DNA of 64,000 nt, taken from NCBI GenBank assembly GCA_945643635.1, contig CALZFC010000244.1:62001-126000 (forward strand). Direction: 5' to 3'. Positions within the stretch are counted from its first letter, which is position 1; the number at the start of each line of letters is the position of its first letter. Below are positions 42,717 to 52,888 of this stretch, piece by piece. The stretch is from Allodiplogaster sudhausi. Its lineage: Eukaryota; Nematoda; Chromadorea; Rhabditida; Diplogasteridae. The position numbers and the translations under genes are program-made. The notes beneath the pieces are model-generated. The model saw nothing but the letters and a program-made list of their open reading frames with translations, searched no databases and was not told the origin of the DNA.

Positions 42717-42788
42717 GGGGGTATAGCTCAGGGGTAGAGCGCTCGCTTTGCATGCGAGAAGTCTGGGGTTCGAATCCCCATACCTCCA
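42717..42788 (+). tRNA. tRNA-Ala(UGC)
   Basis: Intact; type D spacer. Confidence 0.95.
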
Positions 42789-42953
42789 AATATTTTGTTC
42801 AGATGTAGCATTTTGCATGTGCATCTATAACAAATTTGAGCTGCCTTCGTCACTGATCAGCTTTTTATCATATCAACAGTTTGAGGTCGTATCTTATTAC
42901 TTTCAATTATCTAGATTTGTACTAAAATTATACTTTCAAGTAAGTGCTCGTGT

Positions 42954-43025
42954 GGGGGTATAGCTCAGGGGTAGAGCGCTCGCTTTGCATGCGAGAAGTC
43001 TGGGGTTCGAATCCCCATACCTCCA
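42954..43025 (+). tRNA. tRNA-Ala(UGC)
   Basis: Intact; type C spacer. Confidence 0.95.
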
Positions 43026-43190
43026 AATATTTTGTTCAGATGTAGCATTTTGCATGTGCATCTATAACAAATTTGAGCTGCCTTCGTCACTGATCAGCTT
43101 TTTATCATATCAACATTTTGAGGTCGTATCTTATTACTTTCAATTATCTAGATTTGTACTGAAATTATACTTTCAAGTAAGTGCTCGTGT

Positions 43191-43262
43191 GGGGGTATAG
43201 CTCAGGGGTAGAGCGCTCGCTTTGCATGCGAGAAGTCTGGGGTTCGAATCCCCATACCTCCA
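43191..43262 (+). tRNA. tRNA-Ala(UGC)
   Basis: Intact; type D spacer. Confidence 0.95.
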
Positions 43263-43427
43263 AATATTTTGTTCAGATGTAGCATTTTGCATGTGCATCT
43301 ATAACAAATTTGAGCTGCCTTCGTCACTGATCAGCTTTTTATCATATCAACAGTTTGAGGTCGTATCTTATTACTTTCAATTATCTAGATTTGTACTAAA
43401 ATTATACTTTCAAGTAAGTGCTCGTGT

Positions 43428-43499
43428 GGGGGTATAGCTCAGGGGTAGAGCGCTCGCTTTGCATGCGAGAAGTCTGGGGTTCGAATCCCCATACCTCCA
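43428..43499 (+). tRNA. tRNA-Ala(UGC)
   Basis: Intact; type D spacer. Confidence 0.95.
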
Positions 43500-43664
43500 A
43501 ATATTTTGTTCAGATGTAGCATTTTGCATGTGCATCTATAACAAATTTGAGCTGCCTTCGTCACTGATCAGCTTTTTATCATATCAACAGTTTGAGGTCG
43601 TATCTTATTACTTTCAATTATCTAGATTTGTACTAAAATTATACTTTCAAGTAAGTGCTCGTGT

Positions 43665-43736
43665 GGGGGTATAGCTCAGGGGTAGAGCGCTCGCTTTGCA
43701 TGCGAGAAGTCTGGGGTTCGAATCCCCATACCTCCA
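43665..43736 (+). tRNA. tRNA-Ala(UGC)
   Basis: Intact; type D spacer. Confidence 0.95.
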
Positions 43737-43901
43737 AATATTTTGTTCAGATGTAGCATTTTGCATGTGCATCTATAACAAATTTGAGCTGCCTTCGTCA
43801 CTGATCAGCTTTTTATCATATCAACAGTTTGAGGTCGTATCTTATTACTTTCAATTATCTAGATTTGTACTAAAATTATACTTTCAAGTAAGTGCTCGTG
43901 T

Positions 43902-43973
43902 GGGGGTATAGCTCAGGGGTAGAGCGCTCGCTTTGCATGCGAGAAGTCTGGGGTTCGAATCCCCATACCTCCA
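43902..43973 (+). tRNA. tRNA-Ala(UGC)
   Basis: Intact; type E spacer. Confidence 0.95.
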
Positions 43974-44138
43974 AATATTTTGTTCAGATGTAGCATTTTG
44001 CATGTGTATCTATAACAAATTTGAGCTGCCTTCGTCACTGATCAGCTTTTTATCATATCAACATTTTGAGGTCGTATCTTATTACTTTCAATTATCTAGA
44101 TTTGTACTGAAATTATACTTTCAAGTAAGTGCTCGTGT

Positions 44139-44210
44139 GGGGGTATAGCTCAGGGGTAGAGCGCTCGCTTTGCATGCGAGAAGTCTGGGGTTCGAATCCC
44201 CATACCTCCA
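44139..44210 (+). tRNA. tRNA-Ala(UGC)
   Basis: Intact; type D spacer. Confidence 0.95.
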
Positions 44211-44375
44211 AATATTTTGTTCAGATGTAGCATTTTGCATGTGCATCTATAACAAATTTGAGCTGCCTTCGTCACTGATCAGCTTTTTATCATATCAACA
44301 GTTTGAGGTCGTATCTTATTACTTTCAATTATCTAGATTTGTACTAAAATTATACTTTCAAGTAAGTGCTCGTGT

Positions 44376-44447
44376 GGGGGTATAGCTCAGGGGTAGAGCG
44401 CTCGCTTTGCATGCGAGAAGTCTGGGGTTCGAATCCCCATACCTCCA
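44376..44447 (+). tRNA. tRNA-Ala(UGC)
   Basis: Intact; type D spacer. Confidence 0.95.
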
Positions 44448-44612
44448 AATATTTTGTTCAGATGTAGCATTTTGCATGTGCATCTATAACAAATTTGAGC
44501 TGCCTTCGTCACTGATCAGCTTTTTATCATATCAACAGTTTGAGGTCGTATCTTATTACTTTCAATTATCTAGATTTGTACTAAAATTATACTTTCAAGT
44601 AAGTGCTCGTGT

Positions 44613-44684
44613 GGGGGTATAGCTCAGGGGTAGAGCGCTCGCTTTGCATGCGAGAAGTCTGGGGTTCGAATCCCCATACCTCCA
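44613..44684 (+). tRNA. tRNA-Ala(UGC)
   Basis: Intact; type C spacer. Confidence 0.95.
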
Positions 44685-44849
44685 AATATTTTGTTCAGAT
44701 GTAGCATTTTGCATGTGCATCTATAACAAATTTGAGCTGCCTTCGTCACTGATCAGCTTTTTATCATATCAACATTTTGAGGTCGTATCTTATTACTTTC
44801 AATTATCTAGATTTGTACTGAAATTATACTTTCAAGTAAGTGCTCGTGT

Positions 44850-44921
44850 GGGGGTATAGCTCAGGGGTAGAGCGCTCGCTTTGCATGCGAGAAGTCTGGG
44901 GTTCGAATCCCCATACCTCCA
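44850..44921 (+). tRNA. tRNA-Ala(UGC)
   Basis: Intact; type C spacer. Confidence 0.95.
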
Positions 44922-45086
44922 AATATTTTGTTCAGATGTAGCATTTTGCATGTGCATCTATAACAAATTTGAGCTGCCTTCGTCACTGATCAGCTTTTTA
45001 TCATATCAACATTTTGAGGTCGTATCTTATTACTTTCAATTATCTAGATTTGTACTGAAATTATACTTTCAAGTAAGTGCTCGTGT

Positions 45087-45158
45087 GGGGGTATAGCTCA
45101 GGGGTAGAGCGCTCGCTTTGCATGCGAGAAGTCTGGGGTTCGAATCCCCATACCTCCA
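45087..45158 (+). tRNA. tRNA-Ala(UGC)
   Basis: Intact; type D spacer. Confidence 0.95.
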
Positions 45159-45323
45159 AATATTTTGTTCAGATGTAGCATTTTGCATGTGCATCTATAA
45201 CAAATTTGAGCTGCCTTCGTCACTGATCAGCTTTTTATCATATCAACAGTTTGAGGTCGTATCTTATTACTTTCAATTATCTAGATTTGTACTAAAATTA
45301 TACTTTCAAGTAAGTGCTCGTGT

Positions 45324-45395
45324 GGGGGTATAGCTCAGGGGTAGAGCGCTCGCTTTGCATGCGAGAAGTCTGGGGTTCGAATCCCCATACCTCCA
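45324..45395 (+). tRNA. tRNA-Ala(UGC)
   Basis: Intact; type D spacer. Confidence 0.95.
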
Positions 45396-45560
45396 AATAT
45401 TTTGTTCAGATGTAGCATTTTGCATGTGCATCTATAACAAATTTGAGCTGCCTTCGTCACTGATCAGCTTTTTATCATATCAACAGTTTGAGGTCGTATC
45501 TTATTACTTTCAATTATCTAGATTTGTACTAAAATTATACTTTCAAGTAAGTGCTCGTGT

Positions 45561-45632
45561 GGGGGTATAGCTCAGGGGTAGAGCGCTCGCTTTGCATGCG
45601 AGAAGTCTGGGGTTCGAATCCCCATACCTCCA
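45561..45632 (+). tRNA. tRNA-Ala(UGC)
   Basis: Intact; type D spacer. Confidence 0.95.
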
Positions 45633-45797
45633 AATATTTTGTTCAGATGTAGCATTTTGCATGTGCATCTATAACAAATTTGAGCTGCCTTCGTCACTGA
45701 TCAGCTTTTTATCATATCAACAGTTTGAGGTCGTATCTTATTACTTTCAATTATCTAGATTTGTACTAAAATTATACTTTCAAGTAAGTGCTCGTGT

Positions 45798-45869
45798 GGG
45801 GGTATAGCTCAGGGGTAGAGCGCTCGCTTTGCATGCGAGAAGTCTGGGGTTCGAATCCCCATACCTCCA
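45798..45869 (+). tRNA. tRNA-Ala(UGC)
   Basis: Intact; type E spacer. Confidence 0.95.
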
Positions 45870-46034
45870 AATATTTTGTTCAGATGTAGCATTTTGCATG
45901 TGTATCTATAACAAATTTGAGCTGCCTTCGTCACTGATCAGCTTTTTATCATATCAACATTTTGAGGTCGTATCTTATTACTTTCAATTATCTAGATTTG
46001 TACTGAAATTATACTTTCAAGTAAGTGCTCGTGT

Positions 46035-46106
46035 GGGGGTATAGCTCAGGGGTAGAGCGCTCGCTTTGCATGCGAGAAGTCTGGGGTTCGAATCCCCATA
46101 CCTCCA
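46035..46106 (+). tRNA. tRNA-Ala(UGC)
   Basis: Intact; type D spacer. Confidence 0.95.
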
Positions 46107-46271
46107 AATATTTTGTTCAGATGTAGCATTTTGCATGTGCATCTATAACAAATTTGAGCTGCCTTCGTCACTGATCAGCTTTTTATCATATCAACAGTTT
46201 GAGGTCGTATCTTATTACTTTCAATTATCTAGATTTGTACTAAAATTATACTTTCAAGTAAGTGCTCGTGT

Positions 46272-46343
46272 GGGGGTATAGCTCAGGGGTAGAGCGCTCG
46301 CTTTGCATGCGAGAAGTCTGGGGTTCGAATCCCCATACCTCCA
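46272..46343 (+). tRNA. tRNA-Ala(UGC)
   Basis: Intact; type D spacer. Confidence 0.95.
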
Positions 46344-46508
46344 AATATTTTGTTCAGATGTAGCATTTTGCATGTGCATCTATAACAAATTTGAGCTGCC
46401 TTCGTCACTGATCAGCTTTTTATCATATCAACAGTTTGAGGTCGTATCTTATTACTTTCAATTATCTAGATTTGTACTAAAATTATACTTTCAAGTAAGT
46501 GCTCGTGT

Positions 46509-46580
46509 GGGGGTATAGCTCAGGGGTAGAGCGCTCGCTTTGCATGCGAGAAGTCTGGGGTTCGAATCCCCATACCTCCA
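46509..46580 (+). tRNA. tRNA-Ala(UGC)
   Basis: Intact; type E spacer. Confidence 0.95.
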
Positions 46581-46745
46581 AATATTTTGTTCAGATGTAG
46601 CATTTTGCATGTGTATCTATAACAAATTTGAGCTGCCTTCGTCACTGATCAGCTTTTTATCATATCAACATTTTGAGGTCGTATCTTATTACTTTCAATT
46701 ATCTAGATTTGTACTGAAATTATACTTTCAAGTAAGTGCTCGTGT

Positions 46746-46817
46746 GGGGGTATAGCTCAGGGGTAGAGCGCTCGCTTTGCATGCGAGAAGTCTGGGGTTC
46801 GAATCCCCATACCTCCA
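46746..46817 (+). tRNA. tRNA-Ala(UGC)
   Basis: Intact; type D spacer. Confidence 0.95.
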
Positions 46818-46982
46818 AATATTTTGTTCAGATGTAGCATTTTGCATGTGCATCTATAACAAATTTGAGCTGCCTTCGTCACTGATCAGCTTTTTATCAT
46901 ATCAACAGTTTGAGGTCGTATCTTATTACTTTCAATTATCTAGATTTGTACTAAAATTATACTTTCAAGTAAGTGCTCGTGT

Positions 46983-47054
46983 GGGGGTATAGCTCAGGGG
47001 TAGAGCGCTCGCTTTGCATGCGAGAAGTCTGGGGTTCGAATCCCCATACCTCCA
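46983..47054 (+). tRNA. tRNA-Ala(UGC)
   Basis: Intact; type C spacer. Confidence 0.95.
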
Positions 47055-47219
47055 AATATTTTGTTCAGATGTAGCATTTTGCATGTGCATCTATAACAAA
47101 TTTGAGCTGCCTTCGTCACTGATCAGCTTTTTATCATATCAACATTTTGAGGTCGTATCTTATTACTTTCAATTATCTAGATTTGTACTGAAATTATACT
47201 TTCAAGTAAGTGCTCGTGT

Positions 47220-47291
47220 GGGGGTATAGCTCAGGGGTAGAGCGCTCGCTTTGCATGCGAGAAGTCTGGGGTTCGAATCCCCATACCTCCA
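47220..47291 (+). tRNA. tRNA-Ala(UGC)
   Basis: Intact; type D spacer. Confidence 0.95.
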
Positions 47292-47456
47292 AATATTTTG
47301 TTCAGATGTAGCATTTTGCATGTGCATCTATAACAAATTTGAGCTGCCTTCGTCACTGATCAGCTTTTTATCATATCAACAGTTTGAGGTCGTATCTTAT
47401 TACTTTCAATTATCTAGATTTGTACTAAAATTATACTTTCAAGTAAGTGCTCGTGT

Positions 47457-47528
47457 GGGGGTATAGCTCAGGGGTAGAGCGCTCGCTTTGCATGCGAGAA
47501 GTCTGGGGTTCGAATCCCCATACCTCCA
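47457..47528 (+). tRNA. tRNA-Ala(UGC)
   Basis: Intact; type D spacer. Confidence 0.95.
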
Positions 47529-47693
47529 AATATTTTGTTCAGATGTAGCATTTTGCATGTGCATCTATAACAAATTTGAGCTGCCTTCGTCACTGATCAG
47601 CTTTTTATCATATCAACAGTTTGAGGTCGTATCTTATTACTTTCAATTATCTAGATTTGTACTAAAATTATACTTTCAAGTAAGTGCTCGTGT

Positions 47694-47765
47694 GGGGGTA
47701 TAGCTCAGGGGTAGAGCGCTCGCTTTGCATGCGAGAAGTCTGGGGTTCGAATCCCCATACCTCCA
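47694..47765 (+). tRNA. tRNA-Ala(UGC)
   Basis: Intact; type E spacer. Confidence 0.95.
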
Positions 47766-47930
47766 AATATTTTGTTCAGATGTAGCATTTTGCATGTGTA
47801 TCTATAACAAATTTGAGCTGCCTTCGTCACTGATCAGCTTTTTATCATATCAACATTTTGAGGTCGTATCTTATTACTTTCAATTATCTAGATTTGTACT
47901 GAAATTATACTTTCAAGTAAGTGCTCGTGT

Positions 47931-48002
47931 GGGGGTATAGCTCAGGGGTAGAGCGCTCGCTTTGCATGCGAGAAGTCTGGGGTTCGAATCCCCATACCTC
48001 CA
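47931..48002 (+). tRNA. tRNA-Ala(UGC)
   Basis: Intact; type C spacer. Confidence 0.95.
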
Positions 48003-48167
48003 AATATTTTGTTCAGATGTAGCATTTTGCATGTGCATCTATAACAAATTTGAGCTGCCTTCGTCACTGATCAGCTTTTTATCATATCAACATTTTGAGG
48101 TCGTATCTTATTACTTTCAATTATCTAGATTTGTACTGAAATTATACTTTCAAGTAAGTGCTCGTGT

Positions 48168-48239
48168 GGGGGTATAGCTCAGGGGTAGAGCGCTCGCTTT
48201 GCATGCGAGAAGTCTGGGGTTCGAATCCCCATACCTCCA
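48168..48239 (+). tRNA. tRNA-Ala(UGC)
   Basis: Intact; type D spacer. Confidence 0.95.
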
Positions 48240-48404
48240 AATATTTTGTTCAGATGTAGCATTTTGCATGTGCATCTATAACAAATTTGAGCTGCCTTCG
48301 TCACTGATCAGCTTTTTATCATATCAACAGTTTGAGGTCGTATCTTATTACTTTCAATTATCTAGATTTGTACTAAAATTATACTTTCAAGTAAGTGCTC
48401 GTGT

Positions 48405-48476
48405 GGGGGTATAGCTCAGGGGTAGAGCGCTCGCTTTGCATGCGAGAAGTCTGGGGTTCGAATCCCCATACCTCCA
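48405..48476 (+). tRNA. tRNA-Ala(UGC)
   Basis: Intact; type D spacer. Confidence 0.95.
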
Positions 48477-48641
48477 AATATTTTGTTCAGATGTAGCATT
48501 TTGCATGTGCATCTATAACAAATTTGAGCTGCCTTCGTCACTGATCAGCTTTTTATCATATCAACAGTTTGAGGTCGTATCTTATTACTTTCAATTATCT
48601 AGATTTGTACTAAAATTATACTTTCAAGTAAGTGCTCGTGT

Positions 48642-48713
48642 GGGGGTATAGCTCAGGGGTAGAGCGCTCGCTTTGCATGCGAGAAGTCTGGGGTTCGAAT
48701 CCCCATACCTCCA
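48642..48713 (+). tRNA. tRNA-Ala(UGC)
   Basis: Intact; type E spacer. Confidence 0.95.
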
Positions 48714-48878
48714 AATATTTTGTTCAGATGTAGCATTTTGCATGTGTATCTATAACAAATTTGAGCTGCCTTCGTCACTGATCAGCTTTTTATCATATCA
48801 ACATTTTGAGGTCGTATCTTATTACTTTCAATTATCTAGATTTGTACTGAAATTATACTTTCAAGTAAGTGCTCGTGT

Positions 48879-48950
48879 GGGGGTATAGCTCAGGGGTAGA
48901 GCGCTCGCTTTGCATGCGAGAAGTCTGGGGTTCGAATCCCCATACCTCCA
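48879..48950 (+). tRNA. tRNA-Ala(UGC)
   Basis: Intact; type D spacer. Confidence 0.95.
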
Positions 48951-49115
48951 AATATTTTGTTCAGATGTAGCATTTTGCATGTGCATCTATAACAAATTTG
49001 AGCTGCCTTCGTCACTGATCAGCTTTTTATCATATCAACAGTTTGAGGTCGTATCTTATTACTTTCAATTATCTAGATTTGTACTAAAATTATACTTTCA
49101 AGTAAGTGCTCGTGT

Positions 49116-49187
49116 GGGGGTATAGCTCAGGGGTAGAGCGCTCGCTTTGCATGCGAGAAGTCTGGGGTTCGAATCCCCATACCTCCA
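49116..49187 (+). tRNA. tRNA-Ala(UGC)
   Basis: Intact; type D spacer. Confidence 0.95.
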
Positions 49188-49352
49188 AATATTTTGTTCA
49201 GATGTAGCATTTTGCATGTGCATCTATAACAAATTTGAGCTGCCTTCGTCACTGATCAGCTTTTTATCATATCAACAGTTTGAGGTCGTATCTTATTACT
49301 TTCAATTATCTAGATTTGTACTAAAATTATACTTTCAAGTAAGTGCTCGTGT

Positions 49353-49424
49353 GGGGGTATAGCTCAGGGGTAGAGCGCTCGCTTTGCATGCGAGAAGTCT
49401 GGGGTTCGAATCCCCATACCTCCA
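49353..49424 (+). tRNA. tRNA-Ala(UGC), last plus-strand copy
   Basis: Intact; type E spacer that runs into the inversion junction at 49591. Confidence 0.95.
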
Positions 49425-49560
49425 AATATTTTGTTCAGATGTAGCATTTTGCATGTGTATCTATAACAAATTTGAGCTGCCTTCGTCACTGATCAGCTTT
49501 TTATCATATCAACATTTTGAGGTCGTATCTTATTACTTTCAATTATCTAGATTTGTACTG

Positions 49561-49611
49561 AAATTATACTTTCAAGTAAGTGCTCGTGTGAAATACTTGA
49601 AAGTATAATTT
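49561..49611. repeat. Inverted-repeat junction where the array switches strand
   Basis: An 18-bp perfect arm at 49561-49578 pairs with 49594-49611 around a 15-base loop (49579-49593). Past the first 18 bp the arms continue as a near-perfect inverted repeat for kilobases, because both sides are the same unit in opposite orientation. The left side retains the leader through the first G of a tRNA (49590). Three A bases follow (49591-49593), then the right side starts inside the leader, about 12 bases upstream of where a tRNA would begin. Genes on both sides point toward this spot. Confidence 0.95.
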
Positions 49612-49746
49612 AGTACAAATCTAGATAATTGAAAGTAATAAGATACGACCTCAAACTGTTGATATGATAAAAAGCTGATCAGTGACGAAGGCAGCTCAAA
49701 TTTGTTATAGATACACATGCAAAATGCTACATCTGAACAAAATATT

Positions 49747-49817
49747 TGGAGGTATGGGGATTCGAACCCCAGACTTCTCGCATGCAAAGCGAGCGCTCTA
49801 CCCTGAGCTATACCCCC
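49747..49817 (-). tRNA. tRNA-Ala(UGC), first minus-strand copy, D loop one G short
   Basis: 71 nt: the D loop is AGGGTA instead of AGGGGTA, so the A box is one base shorter; the rest folds normally. The spacer is a recombinant (T at +34 like E, G at +91 and A at +136 like D) with one A lost near +136. Either a real variant or a homopolymer miscall. Confidence 0.8.
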
Positions 49818-49975
49818 ACACGAGCACTTACTTGAAAGTATAATTTCAGATCTAGATAATTGAAAGTAATAAGATACGACCTCAAAATGTTGATATGATA
49901 AAAAGCTGATCAGTGACGAAGGCAGCTCAAATTTGTTATAGAGCACATGCAAAATGCTACATCTGAACAAAATTT

Positions 49976-50047
49976 TGGAGGTATGGGGATTCGAACCCCA
50001 GACTTCTCGCATGCAAAGCGAGCGCTCTACCCCTGAGCTATACCCCC
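49976..50047 (-). tRNA. tRNA-Ala(UGC)
   Basis: tRNA intact. The type C-like spacer has three deletions (one base in the stop region, one near +35, five between +127 and +136), making it the most altered spacer in this arm. Confidence 0.92.
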
Positions 50048-50212
50048 ACACGAGCACTTACTTGAAAGTATAATTTTAGTACAAATCTAGATAATTGAAA
50101 GTAATAAGATACGACCTCTAACTGTTGATATGATAAAAAGCTGATCAGTGACGAAGGCAGCTCAAATTTGTTATAGATGCACATGCAAAATGCTACATCT
50201 GAACAAAATATT

Positions 50213-50284
50213 TGGAGGTATGGGGATTCGAACCCCAGACTTCTCGCATGCAAAGCGAGCGCTCTACCCCTGAGCTATACCCCC
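50213..50284 (-). tRNA. tRNA-Ala(UGC)
   Basis: Intact; type D spacer with a private T-to-A change three bases after +91. Confidence 0.95.
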
Positions 50285-50449
50285 ACACGAGCACTTACTT
50301 GAAAGTATAATTTCAGTACAAATCTAGATAATTGAAAGTAATAAGATACGACCTCAAAATGTTGATATGATAAAAAGCTGATCAGTGACGAAGGCAGCTC
50401 AAATTTGTTATAGATACACATGCAAAATGCTACATCTGAACAAAATATT

Positions 50450-50521
50450 TGGAGGTATGGGGATTCGAACCCCAGACTTCTCGCATGCAAAGCGAGCGCT
50501 CTACCCCTGAGCTATACCCCC
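50450..50521 (-). tRNA. tRNA-Ala(UGC)
   Basis: Intact; type E spacer. Confidence 0.95.
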
Positions 50522-50686
50522 ACACGAGCACTTACTTGAAAGTATAATTTCAGTACAAATCTAGATAATTGAAAGTAATAAGATACGACCTCAAAATGTT
50601 GATATGATAAAAAGCTGATCAGTGACGAAGGCAGCTCAAATTTGTTATAGATACACATGCAAAATGCTACATCTGAACAAAATATT

Positions 50687-50758
50687 TGGAGGTATGGGGA
50701 TTCGAACCCCAGACTTCTCGCATGCAAAGCGAGCGCTCTACCCCTGAGCTATACCCCC
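50687..50758 (-). tRNA. tRNA-Ala(UGC)
   Basis: Intact; type E spacer. Confidence 0.95.
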
Positions 50759-50923
50759 ACACGAGCACTTACTTGAAAGTATAATTTTAGTACAAACCTA
50801 GATAATTGAAAGTAATAAGATACGACCTCAAACTGTTGATATGATAAAAAGCTGATCAGTGACGAAGGCAGCTCAAATTTGTTATAGATGCACATGCAAA
50901 ATGCTACATCTGAACAAAATATT

Positions 50924-50995
50924 TGGAGGTATGGGGATTCGAACCCCAGACTTCTCGCATGCAAAGCGAGCGCTCTACCCCTGAGCTATACCCCC
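50924..50995 (-). tRNA. tRNA-Ala(UGC)
   Basis: Intact; type F spacer. Confidence 0.95.
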
Positions 50996-51160
50996 ACACG
51001 AGCACTTACTTGAAAGTATAATTTTAGTACAAATCTAGATAATTGAAAGTAATAAGATACGACCTCAAACTGTTGATATGATAAAAAGCTGATCAGTGAC
51101 GAAGGCAGCTCAAATTTGTTATAGATGCACATGCAAAATGCTACATCTGAACAAAATATT

Positions 51161-51231
51161 TGGAGGTATGGGGATTCGAACCCAGACTTCTCGCATGCAA
51201 AGCGAGCGCTCTACCCCTGAGCTATACCCCC
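51161..51231 (-). pseudogene. tRNA-Ala(UGC) with T-stem deletion
   Basis: 71 nt: one G is lost from the TGGGG strand of the T stem, leaving three good pairs next to the loop and shortening the B-box side. Probably impaired if real; could be a homopolymer miscall. Type D spacer. Confidence 0.6.
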
Positions 51232-51396
51232 ACACGAGCACTTACTTGAAAGTATAATTTCAGTACAAATCTAGATAATTGAAAGTAATAAGATACGACC
51301 TCAAAATGTTGATATGATAAAAAGCTGATCAGTGACGAAGGCAGCTCAAATTTGTTATAGATACACATGCAAAATGCTACATCTGAACAAAATATT

Positions 51397-51468
51397 TGGA
51401 GGTATGGGGATTCGAACCCCAGACTTCTCGCATGCAAAGCGAGCGCTCTACCCCTGAGCTATACCCCC
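51397..51468 (-). tRNA. tRNA-Ala(UGC)
   Basis: Intact; type E spacer. Confidence 0.95.
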
Positions 51469-51632
51469 ACACGAGCACTTACTTGAAAGTATAATTTCAG
51501 TACAAATCTAGATAATTGAAAGTAATAAGATACGACCTCAAATGTTGATATGATAAAAAGCTGATCAGTGACGAAGGCAGCTCAAATTTGTTATAGATGC
51601 ACATGCAAAATGCTACATCTGAACAAAATATT

Positions 51633-51704
51633 TGGAGGTATGGGGATTCGAACCCCAGACTTCTCGCATGCAAAGCGAGCGCTCTACCCCTGAGCTATAC
51701 CCCC
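51633..51704 (-). tRNA. tRNA-Ala(UGC)
   Basis: Intact; type C spacer with one base lost in the T run at +91. Confidence 0.95.
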
Positions 51705-51869
51705 ACACGAGCACTTACTTGAAAGTATAATTTCAGTACAAATCTAGATAATTGAAAGTAATAAGATACGACCTCAAAATGTTGATATGATAAAAAGCTG
51801 ATCAGTGACGAAGGCAGCTCAAATTTGTTATAGATACACATGCAAAATGCTACATCTGAACAAAATATT

Positions 51870-51941
51870 TGGAGGTATGGGGATTCGAACCCCAGACTTC
51901 TCGCATGCAAAGCGAGCGCTCTACCCCTGAGCTATACCCCC
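51870..51941 (-). tRNA. tRNA-Ala(UGC)
   Basis: Intact; type E spacer. Confidence 0.95.
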
Positions 51942-52106
51942 ACACGAGCACTTACTTGAAAGTATAATTTTAGTACAAATCTAGATAATTGAAAGTAATA
52001 AGATACGACCTCAAACTGTTGATATGATAAAAAGCTGATCAGTGACGAAGGCAGCTCAAATTTGTTATAGATGCACATGCAAAATGCTACATCTGAACAA
52101 AATATT

Positions 52107-52178
52107 TGGAGGTATGGGGATTCGAACCCCAGACTTCTCGCATGCAAAGCGAGCGCTCTACCCCTGAGCTATACCCCC
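52107..52178 (-). tRNA. tRNA-Ala(UGC)
   Basis: Intact; type D spacer. Confidence 0.95.
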
Positions 52179-52343
52179 ACACGAGCACTTACTTGAAAGT
52201 ATAATTTTAGTACAAACCTAGATAATTGAAAGTAATAAGATACGACCTCAAACTGTTGATATGATAAAAAGCTGATCAGTGACGAAGGCAGCTCAAATTT
52301 GTTATAGATGCACATGCAAAATGCTACATCTGAACAAAATATT

Positions 52344-52415
52344 TGGAGGTATGGGGATTCGAACCCCAGACTTCTCGCATGCAAAGCGAGCGCTCTACCC
52401 CTGAGCTATACCCCC
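52344..52415 (-). tRNA. tRNA-Ala(UGC)
   Basis: Intact; type F spacer. Confidence 0.95.
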
Positions 52416-52580
52416 ACACGAGCACTTACTTGAAAGTATAATTTCAGTACAAATCTAGATAATTGAAAGTAATAAGATACGACCTCAAAATGTTGATATG
52501 ATAAAAAGCTGATCAGTGACGAAGGCAGCTCAAATTTGTTATAGATACACATGCAAAATGCTACATCTGAACAAAATATT

Positions 52581-52652
52581 TGGAGGTATGGGGATTCGAA
52601 CCCCAGACTTCTCGCATGCAAAGCGAGCGCTCTACCCCTGAGCTATACCCCC
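52581..52652 (-). tRNA. tRNA-Ala(UGC)
   Basis: Intact; type E spacer. Confidence 0.95.
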
Positions 52653-52817
52653 ACACGAGCACTTACTTGAAAGTATAATTTCAGTACAAATCTAGATAAT
52701 TGAAAGTAATAAGATACGACCTCAAACTGTTGATATGATAAAAAGCTGATCAGTGACGAAGGCAGCTCAAATTTGTTATAGATGCACATGCAAAATGCTA
52801 CATCTGAACAAAATATT

Positions 52818-52888
52818 TGGAGGTATGGGGATTCGAACCCAGACTTCTCGCATGCAAAGCGAGCGCTCTACCCCTGAGCTATACCCCC
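52818..52888 (-). pseudogene. tRNA-Ala(UGC) with T-stem deletion
   Basis: Same one-G T-stem loss as at 51161; type Dg spacer, so the two are not simple copies of one unit. Confidence 0.6.

Larger units (their letters stand above)
1..49590 (+). repeat. Plus-strand arm of the tRNA-Ala(UGC) tandem array
   Basis: Head-to-tail units of 237 bp (72-nt tRNA plus 165-bp spacer), 212 units in all: 200 with an anticodon-bearing tRNA and 12 with only the 3' half of the tRNA. From 12618 on, tRNA starts fall at 12618+237n for n=0 to 155 without one indel. Before 12618 the spacing is broken by the half-tRNA units (186 bp between tRNA ends) and by 1-3 base deletions. The arm begins inside a tRNA at the window edge, so it continues to the left. 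It ends in the 5' leader of what would be the next tRNA. Confidence 0.98.
39873..49590 (+). repeat. C/D/E mosaic sub-block, 41 units
   Basis: 24 D, 9 C, 7 E and 1 Ca unit. E units sit at 39873, 43902, 45798, 46509, 47694, 48642 and 49353, and each is directly preceded by two D units. Toward the junction the spacing of E units shrinks from 17 to 3-5 units. Confidence 0.92.
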
